From NCBI RefSeq assembly GCF_018614575.1, contig NZ_JAGGOJ010000002.1:152098-216097 (forward strand): a DNA stretch of 64,000 bases, read 5' to 3'. The translations under genes and the position numbers were made by a program. Source of the DNA: Streptomyces sp. ISL-10. Its GTDB lineage: Bacteria > Actinomycetota > Actinomycetes > Streptomycetales > Streptomycetaceae. Position 1 is the first letter of the stretch. Each line of letters starts with the position of its first letter. The notes below the pieces were generated by a model that worked only from the letters and a program-made list of their open reading frames with translations, made no database searches and had not been told where the DNA came from. Below, one piece after another: positions 18,748 through 27,022 of this stretch.

Positions 18748-19630
18748 CTGGACCTGAAACTGTTCGACACGAGGAACGGCGTGACCGAGGTCATGCCGTG
18801 GCTGGCTGAGGCTGAGGCCGATGTGCAGGCGCTCGTCGAGAGTGCGATGGAGCCGATGCTTGGGGTCCGCTTCCTGGCCACCGAGTACAGCACCGGCCCC
18901 GTCCACGGCGGGCGCATCGACTCGCTCGGGCTGGACGAGAACGGCTCGCCGGTGATCGTCGAGTACAAGCGGGGCGTTGACTCGGGTGTTATCAACCAGG
19001 GCCTGTTCTACCTCAGCTGGCTCATGGATCACCGGGCAGAGTTCGAGCGCCTGGCCCGCGACCGGCTCGGGGCCACGGCCGCGGCCCAGGTGCTGTGGAG
19101 CGGACCGAGGCTGATCTGCGTCGCTGGCGACTTCACCCGCTACGACGTTCATGCCGTGCGCGAGCACCGGCGCAGCATCGACCTGGTCCGTTACCGGCTC
19201 TTCGGCAACGACCTGCTCGGCCTTGAGACTGTGGCCTCGGTCAGCGGCCGGTCGCCAGTCACCCGACGCGTTCGCCGGCAGGGGACCGGGCCTTGGGGGC
19301 GGCGGCCACGGCACGGCCCTGGTTGAGCTGGCGCAGGCGGTCGACGAGTCGCTGCTAGGGCTGGGCGACGGCGTGAACTATGTCCAGCGCAAGATGTACC
19401 GGGCGTACCAGCGCCTGCGGAACTTCGCCTGCGTGTGCCCGCCCCAGAGGACCAAGCTCCTCGTCTATCTCAAGGTTGACCCGAAGCAGGTCGACCTCGT
19501 CCCTGGGTTCACCCGGGACGTGACGGGTCTCGGTCACCACGGCACGGGCGACCTGGAGGTGCAGCTGCGCACCCTCCGGGATGTGGAGCGCGCCCAGGAC
19601 CTGTTCCGCATGAGCTACGCGGCGGCGTGA
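18748..19630 (+). pseudogene. NucS/DUF5655-like nuclease gene, frame-disrupted
   Basis: Two adjacent frames together give one recognisable protein. The first (to 19326) has the nuclease half with RFLATEYSTGPVHGGRIDSL, a VIVEYKR motif and NQGLFYLSWLMDHRAEFE, typical of DUF91/endonuclease NucS-like proteins. The second, shifted by one base, continues with the C-terminal DUF5655-type domain (KNFACV-like RNFACVCPP, LLVYLKVDP, GHHGTGDLEV) to 19630. The shift lies in the variable linker, about 19250-19320, which contains runs of four and five G. The family usually begins with Met just before the DLKLF segment; here that codon is CTG at 18748, and the first ATG is internal. Either a decayed gene or a sequencing error. 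Confidence 0.75.
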
Positions 19631-20064
19631 AGCGCTAACGGCTCCGAGCCGATCGCGTTTCCACGCGTCAATTCGATGGTCGTCTCGGTGATGCCTCTCG
19701 ACGTACGGGCAGGTAGTGGCGGTGGACCATCAATCATCCGCGAGATCGCCGGTTTGGCTAACCGGCGATCCCGCGCTATGTTGCCCCGCTGACGGGGCTC
19801 CGATGTCCTGCCTTTCGCCGCCATGGTGAGCGTCGTGGTTGTCACTCTCGCCCTGGCTCACACTCCCGGTCGATGAATACACTCCTTCGGCCCAGCCCAG
19901 ACCAGGCAGTCGTCCAGGCGGAATCAGGCCCTAGCTTCCTCCCCTGAGAAGGGGCAAGAGCGTCCTGCAGCGCTGTCCGAATCCCGCCCTACTGCCATGC
20001 GGTGGACGCGGGTTAACTCAGACGTTCGCCCAGAGCTGGGTTGGAGAACTGAGAGGAGAGCTCG
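19631..20064. other. Intergenic region with palindrome copy 1 and a possible terminator
   Basis: 434 bases without a convincing gene. It holds the dispersed 25-bp hairpin (19744-19770) and a short GC hairpin, CCCCT-gag-AAGGGG, near 19946-19959 that could stop transcription before the peptide operon. The minus-strand open frame crossing the hairpin encodes low-complexity sequence and has no ribosome site. No promoter with a good -35/-10 pair was found for the peptide gene. Confidence 0.5.
19744..19770 (+). repeat. Dispersed palindrome, copy 1
   Basis: Perfect hairpin with arms ATCGCCGGTT and AACCGGCGAT around TGGCT, extended by one G-C pair. The same 25 bp recur at 39730-39756 and, inverted, at 58235-58259. 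All three share a flank that reads AACATAGC when the element is read on the minus strand here. This copy is in the same orientation as copy 2. Confidence 0.85.
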
Positions 20065-20241
20065 ATGGCAGACAGGGCATCCACACAGGTGGCGGGGACC
20101 AGCCCCGCGCTTCTGATCGCGGTGGAGGAGCTGGCGACTGCGCATGACCGCAGCGAGTCCGAGCGGTCCGACATCACCAGCTCGCAGAACAGCGCGGGAG
20201 ATGACGGCGACAACCGCGACCTGAACCTCCCGAAGGAGTAG
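20065..20241 (+). CDS. 58-residue acidic peptide, candidate RiPP precursor
   Basis: Short gene with a strong ribosome site (GAGAGGAGAG, four bases before ATG) that is too small to be found by length alone. The peptide has an Ala/Thr-rich start, a helical centre (ALLIAVEELATAHD) and a polar, Ser/Asn/Asp-rich tail ending NRDLNLPKE. Its stop lies only ten bases from the ATG of a JmjC-type oxygenase, whose ribosome site overlaps the end of this gene, so the two are tightly coupled. Size, placement and a leader-like helix followed by a polar tail suggest a ribosomally made, post-translationally hydroxylated peptide. No known precursor family was recognised and no protease or exporter gene is adjacent. 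Confidence 0.6.
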   Translation: MADRASTQVAGTSPALLIAVEELATAHDRSESERSDITSSQNSAGDDGDNRDLNLPKE

Positions 20242-20251
20242 GGGGAACCCC

Positions 20252-21463
20252 ATGGAGCACCGGCTCGTCAGCCACATCGAGAAGGCTCTCGGCTGGGACG
20301 GGCCGGGTTCCGTGGGATCCGCGTTCGCGCGCGGCCGTCTCACGGACCCGGACCTGCCCGCACGGCTGTTGACCCCGCTCAGACTGCTGGACCTGATCAA
20401 GCGCCGCCATCTGGCCAATCCGCAGCTGCGCTGTTATGCCGAAGGCGAGGAAGTGCACCCGTCCACGTTCCTGTCCACCAACGTCAACCGGCGCAGGCAG
20501 GCCGTGAGCCAGGCGGACATGGCGGCCCTCGGACGAATACTCAACGACGGCGGCACCGTGGTCCTGGATCACGTGGACTTCTTCGACGCGACGCTGGAAG
20601 TCGCCTGCCGGGCCCTGGGCTGGTGGTCCGGCGAACTCACCTCTGCCAACGCCTACCTCGCGGTGGGTGACACCGACGGATTCCACCTGCACTGGGACGA
20701 CCACGAGGTCATCGCCGTGCAGCTTTCTGGCGAGAAGTCGTGGGAAGTGCGCGGTCCCTCGCGGCCGGCGCCGATGTACCGCGACGCGGAACGCAACCGC
20801 ACGCCCTCCGAAGAAGTGCTGTGGAAGGGCACGATGCAGGCCGGGGACGTCATGCACATCCCACGAGGCTTCTGGCACACCGCGACCCGCCTCGGTTCGG
20901 GGAGTGGTGGACACTCACTGCACGTGACGTTCGGGTTCACCAAACGGACCGGTGTCACCTGGGCTAACTTCCTCTCTGACGCCGCCCGCGCCGACGACGC
21001 GTTCCGTCACGACCTGGAGGGCGTGCAGCGCACCGCACACCAGGTGCTGACGGACAAGCTCAGCGCCCTGGCCGCCACCTACAGCCCAGAGCGGTACCTG
21101 GACGAACTGCGGTCCAGCACCCCGCCCGCACGCCACATGCCGCACGTGGCCGCCTTCGGTCGGCCGGACGGAGTCGCGGCCGTCACCGAGTTCGCGCCCT
21201 CCATCGTCCGCTCCGGTGACACCGTCCAAGTGTGCGGTGGCGGTAAGCGGCTGACCTTCCACGAGCGCGCAGAACCGAGCCTGCGTGCGCTCCTGTCAGG
21301 TCACCCGGTCTACCTCGAGGGTGCCCCCGACGACGTCATCACTTTGGCCGACTTGTTGATCACGGAGGGGCTGTGCGAACCGCTGACGGAACTATCGTCC
21401 TCGGGCTACACCGGTCTGGTCACGCCCGTGACCTACTCGAAGCAGCCGCCGACCTCGATGTAA
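20252..21463 (+). CDS. JmjC/cupin-fold 2-oxoglutarate oxygenase (ribosomal-oxygenase-like)
   Basis: 403 aa. The iron-binding facial triad is seen as H147-x-D149 in LHWDDHEVIAVQLSGEKSW and H209 in IPRGFWHTA, followed by GGHSLHVTFGF, the pattern of the NO66/MINA53/YcfD group that hydroxylates His or Arg in proteins. A C-terminal winged-helix-like part (residues about 340-375) also fits that group. ATG start with AGGGGGA eight bases upstream. It follows the 58-residue peptide gene by ten bases, so that peptide is the obvious candidate substrate. The last 30 codons overlap the next gene in another frame. Confidence 0.82.
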   Translation: MEHRLVSHIEKALGWDGPGSVGSAFARGRLTDPDLPARLLTPLRLLDLIKRRHLANPQLRCYAEGEEVHPSTFLSTNVNRRRQAVSQADMAALGRILNDGGTVVLDHVDFFDATLEVACRALGWWSGELTSANAYLAVGDTDGFHLHWDDHEVIAVQLSGEKSWEVRGPSRPAPMYRDAERNRTPSEEVLWKGTMQAGDVMHIPRGFWHTATRLGSGSGGHSLHVTFGFTKRTGVTWANFLSDAARADDAFRHDLEGVQRTAHQVLTDKLSALAATYSPERYLDELRSSTPPARHMPHVAAFGRPDGVAAVTEFAPSIVRSGDTVQVCGGGKRLTFHERAEPSLRALLSGHPVYLEGAPDDVITLADLLITEGLCEPLTELSSSGYTGLVTPVTYSKQPPTSM

Positions 21464-22179
21464 CACGCCTCGACACCGCGTCTAACTACCTGCGTCATCG
21501 CTCCCACGAGGTCCTGAAGACGACGGCAGGCGATCTTCTGCCGAAATTCTCGGTCTCCACCAAGGTCGGGTATTTCCCCGAGGGGCACAGCCTCGCTCCC
21601 GCCCGGCTCCGCGTAGCCGTCGAGCAAGCCATCAAGGATCTTGGGCGGGAGCCTGATCTGGTATTTCTCCACAACCCAGAGCACTCGGCACCCGACGCCG
21701 AGACGCTGGAACAGGCATGCACGGTCCTGGCCGACGCAGCGCAGGCGGGGCTCTGCCGTTCCTGGGGCGTCTCGACCTGGGATCCGCGCTCGCTCATGAA
21801 CTTCGACGTGCCAAGCCCTGATGTCCTTATGGCCCGAGCAGGGTTGCTGGTCGGGGTCGACGTCCTCGAAGCGGCCGAAGCCCTGGCGATGCGGTGGTGC
21901 CCGTCGCAGGTGTGGGGCATGAGCCCCTTCGGCGGAAGTACGGCCGAGGCGGTGTGGGAACGCTTCGATCCGAGGATCTTCCTGCGAGGCTCCCCGTCCG
22001 CCACGAAGATCCAGGCTGCCTTCCGTTCCTCGTACGGCCTCCCTCGGGTCGACGCGGTCGCGGTCGGCACAGACGACGTCGCCCATCTGCGGGAGCTGAC
22101 CGAGGCCCTGGCGTACGAGGTCGACGAGAACGTGATCCGGGAGTACAGGCAGCTCCTCAAAGCCCGTCAGCGCGCCTGA
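21373..22179 (+). CDS. Aldo/keto reductase family protein
   Basis: 268 aa TIM-barrel oxidoreductase with the complete catalytic tetrad: D34 and Y39 in RLDTASNY, K64 in STKVGYF, and H100 in VFLHNPEHS. NADPH-binding loops near the C-terminus are only loosely visible. GTG start at 21373 is needed to include the first strand (IVLGLHRS), which gives a 91-base overlap with the oxygenase gene in a different frame. Its 3' end overlaps the convergent phosphotransferase gene by 13 bases. In context it may reduce or process the modified peptide; a free metabolite is equally possible. Confidence 0.82.
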   Translation: MRTADGTIVLGLHRSGHARDLLEAAADLDVTRLDTASNYLRHRSHEVLKTTAGDLLPKFSVSTKVGYFPEGHSLAPARLRVAVEQAIKDLGREPDLVFLHNPEHSAPDAETLEQACTVLADAAQAGLCRSWGVSTWDPRSLMNFDVPSPDVLMARAGLLVGVDVLEAAEALAMRWCPSQVWGMSPFGGSTAEAVWERFDPRIFLRGSPSATKIQAAFRSSYGLPRVDAVAVGTDDVAHLRELTEALAYEVDENVIREYRQLLKARQRA

Positions 22180-23006
22180 AGTTCCTGCAGCAGCTGCTCC
22201 GCCGTCTTCCTCGCGGGGACCAGGCGGGGGTCCTCGGGATCGGCGTAAGGGCCGAGGATCTTCGCGGCGACGAACAGGGTCATCAGCATGCCGTCCCGGC
22301 TCTCCAGATCCTCACGCCGCTCGCTGCGGACGCGGTCTGCCAGAGCTGGGACGGCGAGCGAGGCCCCCCACAGACTTGCCGCGTCCAGGCCGCGAGGGGC
22401 CATGCCCCAGTCCTCCCAGTCGAACACACAGAACACCGGCGCCGTGATATTCGCCCAGTTGAAATCTGCATGGGCCGGCCGCCATTCGGCTACGGCCGCA
22501 TCGACACCCGGGAAGACGTTGTGGATCGTTCCCCTGACCAGGTCCTGAGTGAGGGTCTCGGTATCCGGTGTCGCGATACGGTTTGTGTGCTGCGTGGCAA
22601 GGGCATCCAGCGAGGCGTTCAGCGCACTCCACCACTCCTCGGGCAGCTGTGGATCCTCCGCCACTACGGCGCTGCTCACTGGCGCCGCCGGCAGCACCTC
22701 CGTCTCGTCCGCTCGCCACATCACCGGCTCCGTGTCGTCCCGCCACGCGACGCCTGTGAGCCAGGCCGGTTTCGCGATCCCGCGAAGGGCCTCGGCGGAC
22801 GCGGTGCCATCCCCTCCCTGGACCCCGATCCGATCGAGTCCGCGCCGCTCGATCCGCACCCACGTATTGCGGTCCGTACGCGCCCCCAGAGACCGGCGCT
22901 TGCGCACTACAGCCTCCCGGCTAAGGCGTACCTCAAGCGACCGTTCGACACGGTCCAGCACGGCTTCCACAGGCTCCTTGCGCAGGTCCACTGAACGCGG
23001 TGTCAT
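22167..23006 (-). CDS. APH/choline-kinase-like phosphotransferase
   Basis: 279 aa kinase-fold protein with the aminoglycoside-phosphotransferase signature: PAHADFNWANI (H179, D181, N186) and the metal-binding VFDWEDWG (D196). The N-terminal lobe is less typical, with no obvious Gly loop. ATG at 23006 was chosen because the residues before it look noncoding. Convergent with the aldo/keto reductase gene and overlapping it by 13 bases; upstream it follows 200 bases after the DUF317-type gene on the same strand. It may belong to the peptide cassette (compare APH-like enzymes in some lanthipeptide loci) or be an unrelated resistance-type enzyme. Confidence 0.75.
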   Translation of the reverse strand: MTPRSVDLRKEPVEAVLDRVERSLEVRLSREAVVRKRRSLGARTDRNTWVRIERRGLDRIGVQGGDGTASAEALRGIAKPAWLTGVAWRDDTEPVMWRADETEVLPAAPVSSAVVAEDPQLPEEWWSALNASLDALATQHTNRIATPDTETLTQDLVRGTIHNVFPGVDAAVAEWRPAHADFNWANITAPVFCVFDWEDWGMAPRGLDAASLWGASLAVPALADRVRSERREDLESRDGMLMTLFVAAKILGPYADPEDPRLVPARKTAEQLLQELQAR

Positions 23007-23206
23007 GCGCCCGAACGTACCAAGTCCCAGCCACATCGCGAGGGAGATTCGGGGCGAGGCGTACAGGTGCAGCTGACGAGGAGATCGATCCCGTGCTGCC
23101 CTCTAGGTGAGGACGCGCCCCGAACGGGGACAGGTGCGATACCGGGCTTACCGGGCGCAGGGCTGCCGTTGGGCGGCATCAGCGACATAAGCCGCTCGTG
23201 TCCGGT

Positions 23207-24574
23207 TCAGAGACCGCGGCTGATCGTGTGCCCGGTCGTTGGCGGGGAGATAGCTGGCGGCGAGGGTCGGAGTCGGACGCTGCGGGGGCGCCTTGCGGTA
23301 TTGGTGCGCCGGGTGCCGGTTCCGTGGGCGAGGGTCTCGGAGAGGTCGGCCAGCAGCGAACTTGGGGTATGTGGGGACGCGGTGAGGGCCCAGGTGGGTC
23401 GGTCGGGACCTGGACCTGCCCAGACGGTCCAGGTGGCGAGGTTCTGGCTCGGGTGCTGGGCGGCGAAAGCGTCGAACCGGACCCCCGCGTCCCCGGCGGG
23501 GGACGTCCAGCCGATCCATCGCCCGTCCACAGTGTGCTTCCACCCGGCCTCGGACAGGGGCTGTGTGGCGGCGGCGACGGTCTTTTCGTCCACCAGGGCG
23601 CCGACGGCCGTGTCCCAGCCGTCGCCGTCGGCGAGGTGATCCAGCAGTTCCTGCAGCACTGGGGCCGGAGTGGCGGCGGTCGCGGTGAGGACCCACATGC
23701 GGTCGGAGACGGGCGTCTCGTACGCGGCTACGGTCCAGGCGGTCTCGCGGGGGTGGGCTTCGTGGACGCGCTCGATGCGCAGGGTCTGGGACTCGTGGAT
23801 CGCGTGGGTCGTCTCGTCCGACCAGGTCCGCCACTTCTCCCAGTCACCGTGGGCGGCGAGGAACGCCTCCAGCAGAGCATCGTGGTCGCCGGCATCAGCC
23901 GCGTACGCGGGGACCGTTTCCGGCGGGGGGTGTGGAGGTCCAGATTCGGCGGCGGGTGGGGACGTTTTCGCCTGGGCGGCGGCGCGCTCGGTGTCGGTCA
24001 TGGGTGCCGGGCCTGGCCGCATGGCGGCGCCGTGGACCCTCTCGAAGGCGACCAGGGCTGCGGCGGGCGAGTCGAAGGTGTCGGCGACCTGCCGCAGATG
24101 GTTCTCGCCGTGGAGATAGACGCTCTTGCCGCTGCCGAGGTAGGTGCCGACCGCGACGGTGGTGTGGCCGTCCTCGGCGTGAGCGTGGATGAGGAGCTGG
24201 CCATGGCGGATGTCGTCATAGATCTTCTGGGCCGCGTCGGAGACCTCGCGGATTTCGCTGCGGGTGCACCAGGGCATTGGATAGTCGGCCCAGGTCCATT
24301 CCTCGGCCATGGCTTCCCGGAGCCGCGGGGTGATCTCGACGCTGACCCCGTCAGCGGCCAGTTGCTGGGCCGCCTTTTCGGCCCAGTAGGGCTCCTCGTG
24401 ATCGATGCGGGCCAGGACCAGGGTGTTCTCGGCCACCACGGTCCAGTTGGCGGCCTCCAGGCCCACGTGGGGGATGTGGGCCTGGGAGCCGGTCAGGACG
24501 GCGGTCACGGCACTGGGGTGGGTGGGGTGGACGTCGAGGCGGACGTGCGCGTCGATGAACTGGGCGGTGGTCAC
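23207..24574 (-). CDS. DUF317-type protein of mobile elements
   Basis: 455 aa. Two or three repeats of the streptomycete DUF317-type pattern are visible, a Trp-rich strand followed by a helix after TPA or TPS, for example WTVWAGPGPDRPTWALTAS then HTPSSLLADLSETLA. The middle (about 185-225) is Pro/Ala-rich linker. The function of this family is unknown; it is abundant in Streptomyces conjugative elements and plasmids. GTG start at 24574 with AGGAG about 12 bases upstream. It is the last gene of the minus-strand train before the peptide cassette. The C-terminal 40 residues are low complexity. Confidence 0.65.
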   Translation of the reverse strand: MTTAQFIDAHVRLDVHPTHPSAVTAVLTGSQAHIPHVGLEAANWTVVAENTLVLARIDHEEPYWAEKAAQQLAADGVSVEITPRLREAMAEEWTWADYPMPWCTRSEIREVSDAAQKIYDDIRHGQLLIHAHAEDGHTTVAVGTYLGSGKSVYLHGENHLRQVADTFDSPAAALVAFERVHGAAMRPGPAPMTDTERAAAQAKTSPPAAESGPPHPPPETVPAYAADAGDHDALLEAFLAAHGDWEKWRTWSDETTHAIHESQTLRIERVHEAHPRETAWTVAAYETPVSDRMWVLTATAATPAPVLQELLDHLADGDGWDTAVGALVDEKTVAAATQPLSEAGWKHTVDGRWIGWTSPAGDAGVRFDAFAAQHPSQNLATWTVWAGPGPDRPTWALTASPHTPSSLLADLSETLAHGTGTRRTNTARRPRSVRLRPSPPAISPPTTGHTISRGL

Positions 24575-24641
24575 GTGGGGGTGTCATCTCCTGTGCCCGG
24601 TGGCCGGGCCTACGGGCCCGGCCACCGGCGTGTGCGGGGGG

Positions 24642-25751
24642 CTATCGGGTGGCGCGAGTGGTGCGGGCGGCCGCGGTGGTTGGGGGGCCCGCGCGGGTGG
24701 TAGGCGCGGGGCGTGGGCGCTGCGGAAGGATCCGTCCGGTGGCGTGCTGCCAGCGGGTGCGGATGGCGCCGAGGTCGGCGAGGGCCCGGCGGGCACCGAC
24801 GACGAGCTGGAACGGTGTGTTCGCAGGGTCGCTGGCGTACGCCTCGATGCGGCGGCCGACGTGGTCGGCGGCGGCCAGGAGGGAGCGCTGCAAGGTGCGT
24901 TCGCCCCAGTGCTCGACGGAGCCGACCGGTCCGGCGAGAAGGCAGAGCACGTCGCCGGGTTCGCTGCCGTGCTCAAGAAGGCCGCGCTGTTGTGCTTCCC
25001 ATAGGACGGTGACGGGGTCGATGGGCTCGTGGCGGCGTTCGAGGGTGGTGAGGCACTGCCACAGGCCGGCGTGCAGCGGCTGGGTGAAATCCTCGGGAAG
25101 CAGCCACCGTACGGACTCGATGCCAGCGGGGTGGGCGGTGGCCGTAGCGAGCAGCAACTGCTCCTCCTGCGCCGCCTCGGCATAGTCGGGTGCGATGGCC
25201 GGCGGGGGTGGCGGGGTGCGGGGCAGGACGCCCGCGCGTGGCGGGAAGCGTGCTGCGATGTCGTCCACGACTGCGGCGAGCGCGTCGGCCTCGGCGAGCA
25301 CCGTCTGGACGGGGTGGGGGAGGGAGGCGTCGTGGACGGTCTGGAGAAGGTGCTCGGCGGCGGCCCGCAGCCGGCGGCGGGCGTGTTCGGCCTCGACCAT
25401 CCGAGCGTAGGCGGGTGCGTGGCGGGGCCAGGGGCAGACCTGGATGAGGGTGTGCAGATAGGAGGCGGTCAGTCCGCGTGCCTGCTGCTGGCCCGCTGCG
25501 AGCACCTGGTTGAGCCACGTGGTGTCCTTCGCGTGCTCGGCCGGGTCGGGCGGCGGCAGGGTGCTGATCGCGGCGAACAGGGCGGCGTGCGCGGCGGTGG
25601 AGAACGAGTCGGCGGAGACCCCGGTCACGTCGCCGAGACGGTGCGGATCGAGAAGAAGCGCGCCGAGGAGGGCCTGCTCGACGTGGAACACCGGCTGCGG
25701 CGCCGGGATCGTGTCGAGGTCCTCCTCGTCGGGTTCGGGGCTGAGGGGCAT
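24642..25751 (-). CDS. Protein with two DnaB N-terminal-like domains and no helicase motor
   Basis: 369 aa. Residues about 20-70 (VEQALLGALLLDPHRLGDV then FSTAAHAALFAAI) and again about 195-265 (EEQLLLATATAHPAGIESV then FTQPLHAGLWQCL) match the helical N-terminal collar domain of DnaB replicative helicase. No Walker A or RecA core follows; the C-terminus is a Pro/Arg/Thr-rich tail. The ATG shares its A with the methyltransferase stop (TGATG), so it is co-translated with that gene. It may bind primase or the host DnaB ring to influence replication of the element; this is inferred from the fold only. Confidence 0.72.
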   Translation of the reverse strand: MPLSPEPDEEDLDTIPAPQPVFHVEQALLGALLLDPHRLGDVTGVSADSFSTAAHAALFAAISTLPPPDPAEHAKDTTWLNQVLAAGQQQARGLTASYLHTLIQVCPWPRHAPAYARMVEAEHARRRLRAAAEHLLQTVHDASLPHPVQTVLAEADALAAVVDDIAARFPPRAGVLPRTPPPPPAIAPDYAEAAQEEQLLLATATAHPAGIESVRWLLPEDFTQPLHAGLWQCLTTLERRHEPIDPVTVLWEAQQRGLLEHGSEPGDVLCLLAGPVGSVEHWGERTLQRSLLAAADHVGRRIEAYASDPANTPFQLVVGARRALADLGAIRTRWQHATGRILPQRPRPAPTTRAGPPTTAAARTTRATR

Positions 25752-27022
25752 CAGGCGGCCAGGGTGAAGTCGTTCGGGTCGAGGGTGACGCCGAGGTGCG
25801 GGGCGAGGAGGTGGCCGGCGAGCAGCGGCGGGACCGCGTTGCCGATCTGCGAGAACTGCTGGCCCTTGTTTCCGGCCCACGGGTAGTCGCAGGGGAAGGT
25901 CTGCAGGAGGCCGGCCTCGCGAGCGGTGATCCGGATCGGCTCCGGTACTGCCGGCGCGTCCGTGTCCTTCGTCGGCGCCGAGAGCGGTGTGGCGACCCAG
26001 GTGCATTCGTTCGCGCGGTGCCCGAAGAACAGCGTGCCTGCCGGCTCCTCGATCGACCGGACAGTGGCGTTGGCCTGGTTGTTGCTGCGCAGAGACCAGG
26101 ACCAGCGGTGCGCCTCGGCGGTGAACGTCGGCGCCGGGGCGGTGGCAGCACGGTTCTCACGGGTGCCGTGCCGCGCCGCGCACCCCGCGCCTTCGCGACG
26201 GGACTGCAGGACCACTCCGTCCGGTCGCGGCATCCAGGTTCCGCGGTCCCGGGCGTCGGAGAGCGTCTTGCGGGAGCCCGAAGGGAACGGTTCGGGCCCG
26301 CCGCCGGGCCCGCCCCCGGCACAGACGGTGGGAACGGGCCGGTCGGTCGCACCCCACCCCAGAGCTTCGGCCATGCTCACCCAGCGGGCACGTCCCGGAC
26401 CGAACAGCGAGTCGGGCTCGGCGACCCGGGCGTGCGTCGGCGTTGGAGGCTGTGCCGTACGGACTCGCGAGGCGAGCAGGATCGCCCGCTTGCGCGTCTG
26501 CGGAACGCCGAAGTCGGCCGCGTTGAGGATCCCGTACCAGACCGAGAAACCCCAGCCGCGCAGGATCGCCGCGTACTGCTTCCACAGCGGCAGGACGTCC
26601 GGAACCTCCTCCATGGCGACCCACTCGGGCTCGCCGACCGTGTTCAGGGCGTGGAGGTAGCGCATCGGCTCGGCCGCGAGCAGGGAACGCTCGTCACGGC
26701 AGGCGGCGAGGAGGCGCTCGCGGGTGTCGCGTCCGGCGGCGAGGTCCTCGACCGCCGCATGCACCAGCGGCTGGTCCACCAGGCCAAGACGTTTGCCGGC
26801 CATGCTCCACGCCTGACACGGCGGAGAAGCGATCAGCCCGCGCGTCCGGCCGAGGAAGGGCCACGTCGGATACATCGCCACGTCGGTCCGGATCGTCAAC
26901 TGCCCAGCGGCAGCACGGGTCCTGCACGCCCACTCGTCCCACTCCAGCCCCACGTCACGCACACCGAAGACACCCAGTGCACTGCTCCAGCCGCCCGGCC
27001 CCGCGAAGAGGTCGAGTATCAC
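25751..27022 (-). CDS. DNA (cytosine-5) methyltransferase
   Basis: 423 aa. C5-methylase motifs appear in order: motif I DLFAGPGG (4-11), motif IV SPPCQAWS with catalytic C69, motif VI MEEVPD (about 137-142, in place of the usual ENV), motif VIII QTRKR (175-179) and motif X GNAVPPLLAGHLL near the end. The target-recognition region between VIII and IX is long. GTG start overlaps the upstream stop (GTGA), and the 3' end overlaps the DnaB-N-like gene. No cognate restriction nuclease gene is adjacent, so it is an orphan, perhaps protecting the element from host restriction. Confidence 0.92.
   Translation of the reverse strand: MILDLFAGPGGWSSALGVFGVRDVGLEWDEWACRTRAAAGQLTIRTDVAMYPTWPFLGRTRGLIASPPCQAWSMAGKRLGLVDQPLVHAAVEDLAAGRDTRERLLAACRDERSLLAAEPMRYLHALNTVGEPEWVAMEEVPDVLPLWKQYAAILRGWGFSVWYGILNAADFGVPQTRKRAILLASRVRTAQPPTPTHARVAEPDSLFGPGRARWVSMAEALGWGATDRPVPTVCAGGGPGGGPEPFPSGSRKTLSDARDRGTWMPRPDGVVLQSRREGAGCAARHGTRENRAATAPAPTFTAEAHRWSWSLRSNNQANATVRSIEEPAGTLFFGHRANECTWVATPLSAPTKDTDAPAVPEPIRITAREAGLLQTFPCDYPWAGNKGQQFSQIGNAVPPLLAGHLLAPHLGVTLDPNDFTLAA

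Noticed and set aside
19615..19845. Minus-strand frame across palindrome copy 1
   Set aside because: It has no ribosome site, and similar residues appear at copy 3 only because the DNA repeat is translated; the repeat is the conserved feature, not the protein.
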